Position numbers and translations under genes: made by a program. Below, one piece after another: positions 9,401 through 17,247 of a stretch of DNA of 64,000 bases (position 1 is its first letter; the number at the start of each line of letters is the position of its first letter). This stretch comes from Actinomycetota bacterium (lineage in GTDB: Bacteria > Actinomycetota > Actinomycetes > Nanopelagicales > Nanopelagicaceae): the NCBI GenBank assembly GCA_009726125.1, contig WLIT01000003.1:1-64000 (forward strand), in the 5' to 3' direction. Below the pieces are notes generated by a model that had not been told where the DNA came from, did not search any database, and worked only from the letters and a program-made list of their open reading frames with translations.

Positions 9401-10191
9401 TGGGCTTTGAATATGGTTACTCCGTAGAACGTGAAAGCGCTCTTGTTATGTGGGAAGCGCAATTCGGTGACTTTGCCAATGGCGCCCAGACCATCATTGA
9501 TGAATTTATTTCATCGGCCTTACAGAAGTGGGGCGAGCGTTCATCGCTAGTGCTTCTACTTCCACATGGTTATGAAGGCCAAGGTCCTGACCATTCATCT
9601 GGTCGAATTGAACGCTTCCTAGCGCTCTGCGCAGAGCTAAACATGACTGTTGCGCAACCATCTTCTCCTGCTTCTTATTTCCACTTACTTCGCTGGCATA
9701 TGAAGAATCCAGCAAGACGTCCACTAATTGTCTTTGAACCAAAATCTATGTTGCGTTTAAAAGCTGCAGCATCTGGAATGAAAGATTTCACGACTGGAAC
9801 ATTCAGACCTTTGATTGATGATGCAACTGTTGCTAATGCAACAAGAGTTATCTTCTGTTCTGGAAAGGTTTTTCACGACCTAGTTGCAGAGCGCACAAAG
9901 TTAGGTGAAAGCTCGACTGCAATTATTCGCCTCGAACAACTTTATCCATTCCCAACTGAACAATTTAGCGCGGTTGCTGCCAAGCATCCGAACGCAAATC
10001 TTCTCTGGGTACAAGATGAACCAGCAAATCAAGGTCCTTGGCCATTTGTTTCATTGACCACTAGTGAATTCCTTGATGGTCGCACATTACGTCGCGTATC
10101 GCGCCGCGCAACTGCAAGCCCAGCAACAGGTTCACATCATTTGCATGAAGAGGAACAGAAGGCGTTAATGATGGAAGCCTTTACTCGTTAA
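6421..10191 (+). CDS. kgd: multifunctional 2-oxoglutarate metabolism enzyme (Kgd, E1/E2 fusion)
   Basis: This 1256-residue TCA-cycle protein has the actinobacterial one-chain architecture. It starts with an E1-type N-terminal tail (GPNEWLVDEMFEKYLVDP), then an Ala/Pro/Val-rich linker (about 100-140). Next comes an E2-type succinyltransferase domain without a lipoyl domain (about 165-395, ending in TYDHRIIQGAQSGDFL). The thiamine-diphosphate E1 domain follows (GMPHRGRLNVL near 590, HGDAAFAGQG near 695, RGHNEGDEP near 795) and then a transketolase-like C-terminus. It carries out decarboxylation of 2-oxoglutarate and, with E2p/E3 partners, formation of succinyl-CoA. AGGAA precedes the ATG. The gene stands alone. 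Confidence 0.97.
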   Translation: MESGASRVSASGSNTPANHFGGSFGPNEWLVDEMFEKYLVDPNSVDAAWVDFFANYKPNANGASAPVIPTLDNAPKGGTPPLPKKTIDPTALQVPVAATQVGAPVAPVAQATPVAPVAQATPVAPVAPVAQATPADPIVKPIPTLVTPSASTLEPIRGVSARVVQSMEASLTVPTATSVRALPAKLMIDNRTVINNHLKRSRGGKVSFTHIIGYAMISAIRQMPEMNAFFGEIEGKPAIGKPEHINLGIAIDLAKPDGSRQLLVPSIKGCESLDFAQFWASYEETVRKARGGSLTVEDFAGTTVSLTNPGTIGTVHSVPRLVQGQGLILGVGAMDYPAEFHGANEETLAELAISKVITLTSTYDHRIIQGAQSGDFLKRIHELLLGENGFYDEIFAALRIPYVPIRWVVDMRSSSVGQVGKTARVQQLINAYRTTGHLMADIDPLKYVQRSHPDLDVVTHGLSLWDLDREFATDGFGGKPVMKLRRILGTLRDSYCRTIGVEYMYIENPEERAWIQEHVEVGSPRLPREEQLRILYKLNSAESFEAFLQTKYVGQKRFSLEGGETLIPLLDAIISAAADRGLDEVCVGMPHRGRLNVLANIAGKSYGQIFQEFEGHYAENQVHGSGDVKYHLGTAGTFTAISGATTKIYLAANPSHLEAVNPVLEGITRAKQDKLNLKEIFSILPILMHGDAAFAGQGVVSETLNLSQLKGYRVGGTIHIVVNNQVGFTTSPHAARSSRYSTDIAKMIQAPVFHVNADDPESVVRVARIAFEYRQKFNKDVVIDMICYRLRGHNEGDEPSFTQPMMYKLVEAKRSTRKLYTEALTGRGDITVEEAEDVLRDYQAQLDAVYNAVHNNEPEHDESLVVPIAPPPESVDTSVDEATLRKIVATQSAIPEGFLPHAKLTPQLAKRVDMLDEGTVDWSTGELLAMGSLLLEGYPIRLAGQDVKRGTFSNRHAVVVDQNNGSDWTPLRSLISDENQFFVFDSLLSEYAAMGFEYGYSVERESALVMWEAQFGDFANGAQTIIDEFISSALQKWGERSSLVLLLPHGYEGQGPDHSSGRIERFLALCAELNMTVAQPSSPASYFHLLRWHMKNPARRPLIVFEPKSMLRLKAAASGMKDFTTGTFRPLIDDATVANATRVIFCSGKVFHDLVAERTKLGESSTAIIRLEQLYPFPTEQFSAVAAKHPNANLLWVQDEPANQGPWPFVSLTTSEFLDGRTLRRVSRRATASPATGSHHLHEEEQKALMMEAFTR
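6729..6812 (+). repeat. tandem repeats coding for the Kgd Ala/Pro/Val linker
   Basis: Near-perfect copies of CACCCGTTG are interleaved with CGCAAGCAA, building a repeated TPVAPVAQA unit in the flexible linker of Kgd. The repeats keep the reading frame. Their DNA-level identity suggests recent expansion. Confidence 0.85.
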
Positions 10192-10194
10192 CAA

Positions 10195-10509
10195 TTAAGC
10201 TTTGCGGTATCGAAGGAGAAGTTTTCCGATAACTTCAGCGCTTGGGATTGCGCCCCAACTTCTTGAATCAGTTGAGCTCTCTTTGTTATCTCCCTCTACC
10301 CAAACACTTGCACCATCAATTCGGATTGCACGTTTGATCGCAAGGAAATCTGAGCCTGCGCCTGATGTGCGGCGGATCAAAACAACTTTTCCGACCAAGG
10401 ATTCCAAGTTAGAGCGAAGCCCTATAAAGAGCAGCCAATCGCCCTCGTTAAAGGTCGGCGCCATAGAATCTCCGCGGAGTTCAACTGCCTTGAAATGCAT
10501 ACGCCTCAT
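10195..10509 (-). CDS. sodX: nickel-type superoxide dismutase maturation protease (S26 family)
   Basis: The 104-residue protein is a minimal S26 signal-peptidase-like enzyme. The nucleophile is Ser15 in LRGDSMAPTF, the general base is Lys59 in FLAIKRAI, and the conserved GDN-x3-S-x-DSR-x-WG box spans 73-86. There is no membrane helix, which separates it from LepB. Directly divergent sodN encodes its expected substrate, whose leader must be removed to expose the nickel-binding His1. It is tail to tail with kgd, with 3 bp between. A start at the second ATG (10500) is possible. Confidence 0.9.
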   Translation of the reverse strand: MRRMHFKAVELRGDSMAPTFNEGDWLLFIGLRSNLESLVGKVVLIRRTSGAGSDFLAIKRAIRIDGASVWVEGDNKESSTDSRSWGAIPSAEVIGKLLLRYRKA

Positions 10510-10580
10510 AGGCGTAGTAGTGTCGCACCATAAATCCGGTAAATCCAGAGCACATAATCAACAGTTAGGAAATAAATTCT

Positions 10581-10997
10581 ATGACAACACTAACCTCGAA
10601 GATTAAGGGCCTTATTGCTCCAAGTGAATTCGCATTTGCACATTGCGATCTACCTTGTGGAGTTTACGACCCAGCACAAGCAAAGATTGAGGCGCTTTCA
10701 GTTAAAGCGACAATGGAGAAGTACGCAGCATCAAGTGATGCAGATTTCAAATCTCGCGCTGTTGCAATTAAAGAAGAGCGTTCAGAATTGGTTAAGCACC
10801 ACCTCTGGGTTCTATGGACTGATTACTTCAAGCCAAATCACTTTGAGGCCCACCCACAACTTCACGTTTTATTCAATGAGGCAACAAAGCTTGCCGGCGC
10901 TGGTGGAACTAAAGGTTCAAATGATGTTGCAGTTGCAGATAAGTTGATTGCAAAGATTGATGAAATTGCCGAGATTTTCTGGGCAACAAAGAAGTAA
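10581..10997 (+). CDS. sodN: nickel superoxide dismutase (precursor)
   Basis: The 138-residue protein contains the diagnostic nickel hook HCDLPCGVYDPA beginning at residue 21. Removal of the first 20 residues (ending SEFAFA) creates the N-terminal His needed for nickel coordination with Cys2 and Cys6. The rest is the four-helix bundle of the hexameric enzyme, which dismutates superoxide in the cytoplasm. AGGAA precedes the ATG. The divergent neighbour sodX is the maturation protease. The 70-bp shared intergenic region presumably carries both promoters. Confidence 0.97.
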   Translation: MTTLTSKIKGLIAPSEFAFAHCDLPCGVYDPAQAKIEALSVKATMEKYAASSDADFKSRAVAIKEERSELVKHHLWVLWTDYFKPNHFEAHPQLHVLFNEATKLAGAGGTKGSNDVAVADKLIAKIDEIAEIFWATKK

Positions 10998-11008
10998 AAA
11001 TAGATTAA

Positions 11009-11413
11009 TTAATCTTTGGACATTGATTCGGCAGCAATACGCGCCGCAAATGAGACTCGATCAACCATTTTTCGATTAACACTGCCTGATGCAATTAATT
11101 TATTTATATGATGAACCTCAATATTAAATTTACAGACTTGCCCTTCTACTTCTATACAAGTTGCATGGGCTTGAATTTCGCCACCAACACCAACTGAGGC
11201 GTGGACAGTTATCACAAAATCTGTTGTTACAGATGTTTCCCCGGTACCAAGATGCTCAGCTAATGCCGCTGTGCAGGCGCCTTCAAAAATACTTAGGAGC
11301 GTTGGTGTTGCAAGAATTGGCAGATCATTTAGCGCTTGTGCAACTGAAGTATCCGCTGGGCGCACAGTCATAGCGGCCATCCCGATGGCTCCGCGAACTG
11401 ACTCCAAATTCAT
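11009..11413 (-). CDS. hotdog-fold thioesterase-like protein
   Basis: The 134-residue protein resembles small single-domain acyl-CoA thioesterases of the FlK/PaaI type. It has a helix with LLSIFEGACTAALAEHL followed by strands ending in GGEIQAHATCIEVEGQVCKFNIEVHH. Substrate is unknown. It lies 5 bp after the anti-sigma gene on the same strand and is likely in its transcript. It is tail to tail with sodN. The hotdog assignment rests on overall pattern rather than on one decisive motif. Confidence 0.75.
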   Translation of the reverse strand: MNLESVRGAIGMAAMTVRPADTSVAQALNDLPILATPTLLSIFEGACTAALAEHLGTGETSVTTDFVITVHASVGVGGEIQAHATCIEVEGQVCKFNIEVHHINKLIASGSVNRKMVDRVSFAARIAAESMSKD

Positions 11414-11418
11414 AACCG

Positions 11419-11781
11419 CTAACTTAGTGGGAAATCGCGCCTAATCTCCTGAACCGTTTCAATTTCAATGTGTGTTTCGCCGTTGATTGTGGTTTCAGTT
11501 CGGCGGTATTCGGTAATGATCTGGGTCGGGTTAAACATTTGTGAGGCAAGCAAGGCGGTCTGCTGAGCAATTCGTGAATTTAAATCTTCCGGTGCTTGCT
11601 CGCAACATTCATCAGACAAGAGAGATTTCATTCGAGTAAGCACTTGGCGCTCGTGCTCCATCTCGCTCAGGCATTGTGGGCATTGTTGGAAATGGCTTTG
11701 GAAAATTTCAACTTGAATCTCGTCGTGAATTTCATCATCTATAAAGAGAATTAAGGCAAGCATGACATCGCTACATTCCAT
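11419..11781 (-). CDS. rsrA: zinc-binding redox anti-sigma factor (RsrA/RshA type)
   Basis: From the preferred ATG at 11781 the protein has about 120 residues. It contains the zinc anti-sigma motif H-x3-C-x2-C (SHFQQCPQC, His30, Cys34, Cys37), plus Cys3 and a later CC pair. In RsrA such cysteines release zinc and the sigma factor on disulphide stress. GGAGG lies 5 bases before this ATG. The frame stays open to a TTG at 11793, which lacks a ribosome-binding site of its own. The start overlaps the end of the sigma gene by 11 bp, indicating translational coupling. Confidence 0.92.
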   Translation of the reverse strand: MECSDVMLALILFIDDEIHDEIQVEIFQSHFQQCPQCLSEMEHERQVLTRMKSLLSDECCEQAPEDLNSRIAQQTALLASQMFNPTQIITEYRRTETTINGETHIEIETVQEIRRDFPLS

Positions 11782-12412
11782 CTGATCCTCCAAACCCTCT
11801 ATCTTTTGCGTAATCCGCTAGCAATACTCGCAAGAGTTTGCGACCGCGATGGAGCCGAGACATCACAGTTCCTGCGGGAATTCCTAAAATATCTGCAATC
11901 TCTTTATACGAATATCCTTCAACATCTGCATAGAAAACTGCGAACCTAAACTCTTCCGGAATTTCATGGAGAGCGCGCTTCACATCGCCATCGGGTAAAT
12001 TTTCTAAGACTTCATCTTCTGCTGATTTGCCTTGGTCGCTCGTGTGACTTGCGGCCGACGCTAATTGCCAATCCTCAACTTCGCCATCAGAAATTAGCGG
12101 ACGGCGTTGATCTTTGCGATAGGTATTAATAAATGTGGTTGTAAGAATTCGATATAACCAAGCCTTCAAATTTGTGCCAGGTTCGAATTGGTGGAAAGAG
12201 GTAAATGCCTTGGCATATGTGTCTTGTACTAAATCTTGGGCGTTGTGTGGATTTTTTGTATAACGCATTGCTGCTGCATAAAGTTGATTTGTGTATTGCA
12301 TTGCATCTCGCTCGAATCGGGCAGTTCGCTCAACAACAGTCTCCGTCGCCAATAATTGCGCGGGAGTTTTAGCCTCGATTTCTGATGACATCGGGAGTAA
12401 GGCTACTGCCAA
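11771..12412 (-). CDS. sigR: ECF sigma factor of the SigR/SigH group
   Basis: The 213-residue protein has sigma region 2 (about 38-105, including [13 protein letters not shown] and the promoter-melting [15 protein letters not shown]). Region 4 (about 145-205) contains helix-turn-helix [25 protein letters not shown]. The following anti-sigma gene with HxxxCxxC identifies the thiol-stress SigR/SigH pair. The start is TTG at 12412 with AAGGAG seven bases upstream. Homologues drive thioredoxin and mycothiol genes and their own operon; I did not find a clear GGAAT-GTT type promoter upstream. Confidence 0.93.
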   Translation of the reverse strand: MAVALLPMSSEIEAKTPAQLLATETVVERTARFERDAMQYTNQLYAAAMRYTKNPHNAQDLVQDTYAKAFTSFHQFEPGTNLKAWLYRILTTTFINTYRKDQRRPLISDGEVEDWQLASAASHTSDQGKSAEDEVLENLPDGDVKRALHEIPEEFRFAVFYADVEGYSYKEIADILGIPAGTVMSRLHRGRKLLRVLLADYAKDRGFGGSDGM

Positions 12413-12510
12413 GAGTTATCTCCTTTTTGAAAATAAACTGAATATAGATTGAGAGTAATTACATATCAGTATGAACAAGCGCCTTGAGCACTTTATTCCT
12501 GGTGAGAGGG

Positions 12511-13242
12511 TTAAAAAAGGGTACGGGGCTCGCTCACATCGATCTCGACTATCAAATCTGGACCGGTGTTTCTTGTGGCATTTACTTTGGTTGAAACGGG
12601 ATGAGCCTGCAATCCCCGCGCCGGTTCATCAAGCTCCATTAGCGCGCGTATCTCTTCAACTGAATTTAACTTCGGGTCGAGCCACGAGTCCCATCGATCT
12701 TCGGGTAAAAACGTGGGCATACGGTGATGAATGGTTGCTAAGAAATCAACTGCCGGTCTGGTAATTAGCGCTGCACTTTCAAATATTTCACCACTTGGAT
12801 CTATCCACCGATCATAGATTCCAGCAAAGGCTAGTGATTTATTCGCTACTTGCGATTGAATATAGAAGGGCTGTTTGCTCTCATATTTTCCAAGTTCTGT
12901 CGCCCATTCGTAATAACCAGAAGCAGGGATTAAACATCTGCGAGATTTAAATGCACTTCTAAATGTGGGCTTCTCGTGAACACTTTCACTTCGCGCATTT
13001 ATAGCCTGTGATTGTGAACGTACTGCTTCGGTTCGATCTTTACTCCATGGCGCAATAAGCCCCCAAGAGAGCGTTGCTAATTCCCGCTGATTACTTACAT
13101 TTGATTCTCTGACAATATAGATTTCACGGGTAGGTGCGATATTCCAATCCGCAGGAATTGATTGCGGAATTGAATTAGCCGTGATTTCAAATTCTTCGAT
13201 TAATTCACCAGCGGACTTAACAAGGGCAAATCTTCCGCACAT
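12511..13242 (-). CDS. SOS response-associated peptidase family protein (YedK/HMCES-like)
   Basis: The open frame extends to 13338, but the correct start is ATG at 13242, because the family requires Cys2 directly after the initiator Met: the sequence is MCGRFAL. The resulting 243-residue protein has the catalytic Cys2, the SQAINARSESV motif, the YYEW motif and IHHRMPTFL (conserved His). Such proteins crosslink covalently to abasic sites in single-stranded DNA and shield them. The gene diverges from aroA, with 35 bp between start codons. Confidence 0.94.
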   Translation of the reverse strand: MCGRFALVKSAGELIEEFEITANSIPQSIPADWNIAPTREIYIVRESNVSNQRELATLSWGLIAPWSKDRTEAVRSQSQAINARSESVHEKPTFRSAFKSRRCLIPASGYYEWATELGKYESKQPFYIQSQVANKSLAFAGIYDRWIDPSGEIFESAALITRPAVDFLATIHHRMPTFLPEDRWDSWLDPKLNSVEEIRALMELDEPARGLQAHPVSTKVNATRNTGPDLIVEIDVSEPRTLF

Positions 13243-13277
13243 AACGGCAACAATACCTGCTGAGGTAGGCTTGCGCA

Positions 13278-14606
13278 GTGAGCGAAAAAAGTGAGTTATG
13301 GTCTGCGCCCTTTCGTGGCAGCAATCCAATCTCAGCATCTATAACTATTCCGGGCTCAAAGTCAGCGACCAATCGGGCGCTAATTTTGGCCGCACTAGCT
13401 ACAACTCCTTCGCTACTTCGTAAACCATTGCACTCGCGTGATTCCGCGCTAATGATTGCTGGGCTCAAGGCAATTGGTTGTGGAATAACTGAAGATGCAA
13501 ATGGGGATTTACGAATTACCCCTGGAAAATTACGCGGTCCAGCAAGTGTTGATGTTGGAAATGCCGGAACTGTTATGCGTTTCTTGCCACCGGTTGCGGC
13601 TCTTGCAACTGGGCTTATTCATTTCGATGGTGATGCTAGATCTCATGAGCGACCAGTTGGTCCAGTAATTAACGCACTTGAAGAGTTGGGTGTAACGATT
13701 GAACATGGCAATAAATATTCGCTACCGCTAACTATTAATGGAAGCGGCGCAATTAAGGGCGGAACACTTGAGATTGATGCCTCTGCCTCTAGCCAATTTA
13801 TCTCGGCGCTATTGCTAATTGGCCCAGCAACCCAGAATGGAATTACGGTAAAAGATATTGGTAAGTCACTGCCTTCTATGCCACATATCGAAATGACAAT
13901 TGCGATGCTTAAGGTTTTTGGGGCAAAAGTTGAAAGTAGCGTTGATCAAAGTGGTCGCCGCGAATGGCGCGTTGCACCTGGTGCATTGCAAGGTAAAGAT
14001 TTAGTTATCGAGCCCGATCTTTCTAATGCCGCGCCCTTCATGGCAGCCGCAATGATTTCTGGTGGTGAAGTATTAATTACTGATTGGCCAAAGCAGACAG
14101 CGCAACCAGGTGATCAACTTAGAAGTATTTTTAGCAAGATGGGTGCAAAGATAGAGTTCGAAGGAACTTCTCTTAAAGTTTGTGGGACTGGGAAAATTCA
14201 TGGCATTGATATTGATTTGCACGATGTTGGTGAATTAACTCCTTCTATCGCTGCTGTTGCCGCACTCGCTGATTCGCCATCTTCGCTACGTGGAATTGGC
14301 CACCTGCGCCTTCATGAAACAGATCGACTTGCTGCACTTGCCGCAGAGTTAAATGCATTGGGTGGCGATGTAGATGAGGAAGAGAGTGCGCTTCATATTT
14401 CACCATCCCCATTACATAGTGGAACTTTTCATACTTATGATGATCACCGATTAGCAACGGCTGGCGCCATGATTGGGCTAGCAATTAATGGCATTCAAGT
14501 TGAAAACATTGCTACGACTCAGAAAACACTCCCAGATTTTCCTGGTGCCTGGCAAGAGATGCTTAACTCAACTAGTTCTTCTAACTCCGTTAGCGTGAGT
14601 AAGTAA
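13278..14606 (+). CDS. aroA: 3-phosphoshikimate 1-carboxyvinyltransferase (EPSP synthase)
   Basis: The 442-residue shikimate-pathway enzyme condenses shikimate 3-phosphate with phosphoenolpyruvate. Characteristic stretches are PGSKSATNRALILAALA near the N-terminus, DVGNAGTVMRFLPPVA, and in the C-terminal half HETDRLAALAAELNALGG and DHRLATAGAMIGLA. The start is GTG at 13278. The stop codon overlaps the rsgA start by one base, so aroA-rsgA are translationally coupled. Confidence 0.96.
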   Translation: MSEKSELWSAPFRGSNPISASITIPGSKSATNRALILAALATTPSLLRKPLHSRDSALMIAGLKAIGCGITEDANGDLRITPGKLRGPASVDVGNAGTVMRFLPPVAALATGLIHFDGDARSHERPVGPVINALEELGVTIEHGNKYSLPLTINGSGAIKGGTLEIDASASSQFISALLLIGPATQNGITVKDIGKSLPSMPHIEMTIAMLKVFGAKVESSVDQSGRREWRVAPGALQGKDLVIEPDLSNAAPFMAAAMISGGEVLITDWPKQTAQPGDQLRSIFSKMGAKIEFEGTSLKVCGTGKIHGIDIDLHDVGELTPSIAAVAALADSPSSLRGIGHLRLHETDRLAALAAELNALGGDVDEEESALHISPSPLHSGTFHTYDDHRLATAGAMIGLAINGIQVENIATTQKTLPDFPGAWQEMLNSTSSSNSVSVSK

Positions 14607-15616
14607 TGGTCGAACCACGTAACTTCAGTGAGTTTGATGAAGATGACGTTCGTTCCCGCCCAGCCCGCAGTACAAGACCACGTACCAAAGATCGCCCTGA
14701 TTATTCAGAGGCGACTGAAGCTTTTGTAACTGCAGTTGATCGCGGTCGCGTAACTTGTTTGATTGCTTCGCGAATTGGATCAAATCAAATTCCAGAGATA
14801 ACTGCGATGAAATCCCGCGAACTTGGTAAGAAATCTGTAGTTGTCGGGGATGCCGTTGGTTTAGTTGGCGATATCTCAGGTGAAGAAGGAACCTTGGCAC
14901 GAATTGTTACGGTAACGGAGCGCAAGAATGCACTGACTCGAACAGTTGATGATGATGCAGAACAAGAGCGAATGATCGTTGCCAATGTTGATCAAATGGC
15001 AATAGTAATCGCATCTGAAAATCCAGAGCCTCGCCATGGATTTGTGGATCGCGCATTAGTAGTTGCATATGACCAGGCGATTACGCCAATTATTATTATG
15101 ACTAAATGCGATTTATCTGATGGTAAAGAATTTCTTAAAGCATATAAAGATTTAGATATTCAGATTATTAAGACTCAAGTCAAAAAGCATAAGGGTAAAG
15201 AGCTAGATGAAATTCGCAAAGCCCTCGCTGGAAAGCGAACGGTATTGCTTGGACATTCTGGAGTTGGAAAATCAACTTTAGTAAATGCGCTAGTTGAGAG
15301 CGCAGATCGCGCAACTGGTTCTGTTAACGATGCAACTGGACGTGGTCGCCACACTTCATCTTCTGCGATAGCACTCGCTCTTGAGTTCGGTGCCGAAAGC
15401 GGATGGATTATTGACACACCCGGTGTTCGATCCTTTGGCGTTGCGCATGTTGATAGCAAACGGGTAATTGGCGCCTTTGGAGAATTTAGTGAAGCCATCG
15501 AACATTGCCCAAAGAATTGTTCACATAATGAAGAGAGCTGCGCGCTAAATTCATGGGAGCTAGATGAAAGAAGTAAGTCAAGGTTAGAAAGTCTGCGCCG
15601 CCTGCTTCGCGCCTGA
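14606..15616 (+). CDS. rsgA: ribosome small subunit-dependent GTPase A
   Basis: The 336-residue protein has the RsgA plan: an OB-fold domain (about 35-125), a circularly permuted GTPase domain and a C-terminal zinc module. The GTPase motifs appear in permuted order: G4 TKCD, then G1 GHSGVGKSTL, then G3 DTPGVR. The zinc ligands are in HCPKNCSHNEESC. It checks late 30S subunit maturation. A TAATG overlap couples it to aroA, and hisN follows after 14 bp, the aroA-rsgA-hisN order known in actinobacteria. Confidence 0.96.
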   Translation: MVEPRNFSEFDEDDVRSRPARSTRPRTKDRPDYSEATEAFVTAVDRGRVTCLIASRIGSNQIPEITAMKSRELGKKSVVVGDAVGLVGDISGEEGTLARIVTVTERKNALTRTVDDDAEQERMIVANVDQMAIVIASENPEPRHGFVDRALVVAYDQAITPIIIMTKCDLSDGKEFLKAYKDLDIQIIKTQVKKHKGKELDEIRKALAGKRTVLLGHSGVGKSTLVNALVESADRATGSVNDATGRGRHTSSSAIALALEFGAESGWIIDTPGVRSFGVAHVDSKRVIGAFGEFSEAIEHCPKNCSHNEESCALNSWELDERSKSRLESLRRLLRA

Positions 15617-15630
15617 AGTAGGATTCCGAT

Positions 15631-16431
15631 ATGTCAACCGGTGCACGCAATTTAAATTCTGATTTAGATTTAGCGCTTCGCCTTGCTGATCTCGCAGATC
15701 AAATTTCACTAAAGCGATACCAAGCACTTGATCTTGTAATTGAGACTAAGCCAGATTTATCACCAGTAACTGATGCCGATAAGGCAGTTGAAAGCGCAAT
15801 TAGAGAGGAGATTAATAAATATCGGCCAGAAGATTTAGTCGTTGGTGAAGAATTTGGTAGTCCAGATTCATTGGCTGGCAAGTATTACTGGGTAATCGAT
15901 CCAATTGATGGCACGAAGAATTATTTACGTGGCGTACCTATCTGGGCCACTTTGATAGCACTTATTGATCCAACTGGGAAAGTTGTTGTTGGAGCGGTTA
16001 GCGCACCTGCACTTGCGCGACGATGGTGGGCAGCGGATGGACTTGGTGCAAAAACTCAATTTAATATCGGTGCTAAAGAGATTAAATCAATTAACGTCTC
16101 TAAGGTTGCAAAGTTAAGCGACGCCTCTATTTCACATTCAGATTTAATTGGTTGGGGGGCGCACAAAGATAAGTTCCTTGCACTCCAAGAGCGAATTTGG
16201 CGAACTCGAGGACATGGTGATTTCTGGTCGCACATGTTAGTTGCTGAAGGCGCGGTCGACCTTGCAGTTGAACCCACACTTGCCCTCTGGGATATGGCCG
16301 CTCTGGATATTATCGTTCGCGAAGCCGGTGGAAAATTTACAAATATAAAGGGTGAAGATGGTCCTCATGGTGGCAGCGCAATTTCAAGTAATAGCTTGAT
16401 ACATGCTGAGTTCATAACGGAAATTAATTGA
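15631..16431 (+). CDS. hisN: histidinol-phosphatase (inositol monophosphatase family)
   Basis: The 266-residue protein has the metal-binding signatures of the family: GEEFG, DPIDGTKNYLRG with the two metal-binding Asp residues, and WDMAALDIIVREAGG near the C-terminus. In actinobacteria the family member next to aroA-rsgA is usually the HisN-type histidinol-phosphate phosphatase. Sequence motifs alone cannot exclude inositol monophosphatase or fructose-1,6-bisphosphatase activity. An AGGA box precedes the ATG. The stop overlaps the next start in TGATG. Confidence 0.88.
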   Translation: MSTGARNLNSDLDLALRLADLADQISLKRYQALDLVIETKPDLSPVTDADKAVESAIREEINKYRPEDLVVGEEFGSPDSLAGKYYWVIDPIDGTKNYLRGVPIWATLIALIDPTGKVVVGAVSAPALARRWWAADGLGAKTQFNIGAKEIKSINVSKVAKLSDASISHSDLIGWGAHKDKFLALQERIWRTRGHGDFWSHMLVAEGAVDLAVEPTLALWDMAALDIIVREAGGKFTNIKGEDGPHGGSAISSNSLIHAEFITEIN

Positions 16432-17111
16432 TGCCAAATATGACGCAAGCCCTTGGTTCGGTGGAGATTGCTGGCCGCATTTACACGAGTTCACAGGTAC
16501 AACTAGCGCTCTATATATTGGTTGGGTTGATTGCGCTAATTCTCTTAGGGTTAGTTATTAGCGTAATTCGCAAGAAAGGTGGCGGCAACAATAAGAAGCG
16601 AAAAACGAAAAGTGAGCCGCCAGCCCCGCAGTATGAAGAGATATTCGAAATTGAAAGTGAGATCTTCGAAACCAATCCTTACAAGAGCGATCCAGATACC
16701 CACTTCGAAGAGCCAATCTTAAGGACCGTAACCCTGACTTTAATGATTGGGTTGCGCGAATATCTTGCAAAGCTGGCTGAGAATCCATCTGATCAACACA
16801 AATCTATGTCGGCGATCGCAACGCAATTAGAGGCTCGCGGAGTAACTCCAATTGCATATACCCAGTGGAATCAATCTTCGATTCAAGGAGTTGCGGCGCG
16901 GATTATTTTGAGCGGTAAATCACGCACTGCCCTATTTGGCCCAAGTGTTGCAATGGCAAAGGCCAGCGCTAAATTTCCGGATGAGATTTCACTTGCAATT
17001 GAAAGCGCACACGCAGCCGGACATAGTGTTTTTGTTTTAGCGATTGATGGACTGGCTTATGGAGTGTTTAGCGTTAGCCACAGGCTGCAATTAATTGCAG
17101 CCACTTCATGA
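16431..17111 (+). CDS. single-pass membrane protein of unknown function
   Basis: The 226-residue protein has one transmembrane helix (about 26-48), then a Lys/Arg-rich stretch RKKGGGNNKKRKTKS, an acidic linker and a soluble cytoplasmic domain (about 95-226). It contains no motif I recognise. The start is the ATG at 16431 overlapping the hisN stop; a TTG one codon earlier is also in frame. It is the last gene of the aroA-rsgA-hisN run and ends just before the convergent tRNA. Confidence 0.8.
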   Translation: MPNMTQALGSVEIAGRIYTSSQVQLALYILVGLIALILLGLVISVIRKKGGGNNKKRKTKSEPPAPQYEEIFEIESEIFETNPYKSDPDTHFEEPILRTVTLTLMIGLREYLAKLAENPSDQHKSMSAIATQLEARGVTPIAYTQWNQSSIQGVAARIILSGKSRTALFGPSVAMAKASAKFPDEISLAIESAHAAGHSVFVLAIDGLAYGVFSVSHRLQLIAATS

Positions 17112-17112
17112 T

Positions 17113-17189
17113 TGGTAGCGGGGACAGGATTTGAACCTATGACCTCTGGGTTATGAGCCCAGCGAGCTACCGAGCTGCTCCACCCCGCG
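17113..17189 (-). tRNA. initiator tRNA-Met (CAU)
   Basis: The 77-nt minus-strand cloverleaf begins CGCGGGGTGGAGCAGC and ends in an encoded CCA. The anticodon loop is CTCATAA inside a stem closed by three consecutive G-C pairs (GGGCTCATAACCC). C1 is opposed by A72, leaving the top of the acceptor stem unpaired. These are the marks of bacterial initiator tRNA. Confidence 0.97.
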
Positions 17190-17247
17190 TCGGTTCGGCA
17201 ATCTTATGCCGAAAGGTTTAATAACCCAAATTACTTCAGTACTGCTT

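Noticed and set aside
12471-12764. 97-codon plus-strand frame
   Set aside because: It is antisense to the HMCES/YedK gene 3' end; no homology pattern is visible.
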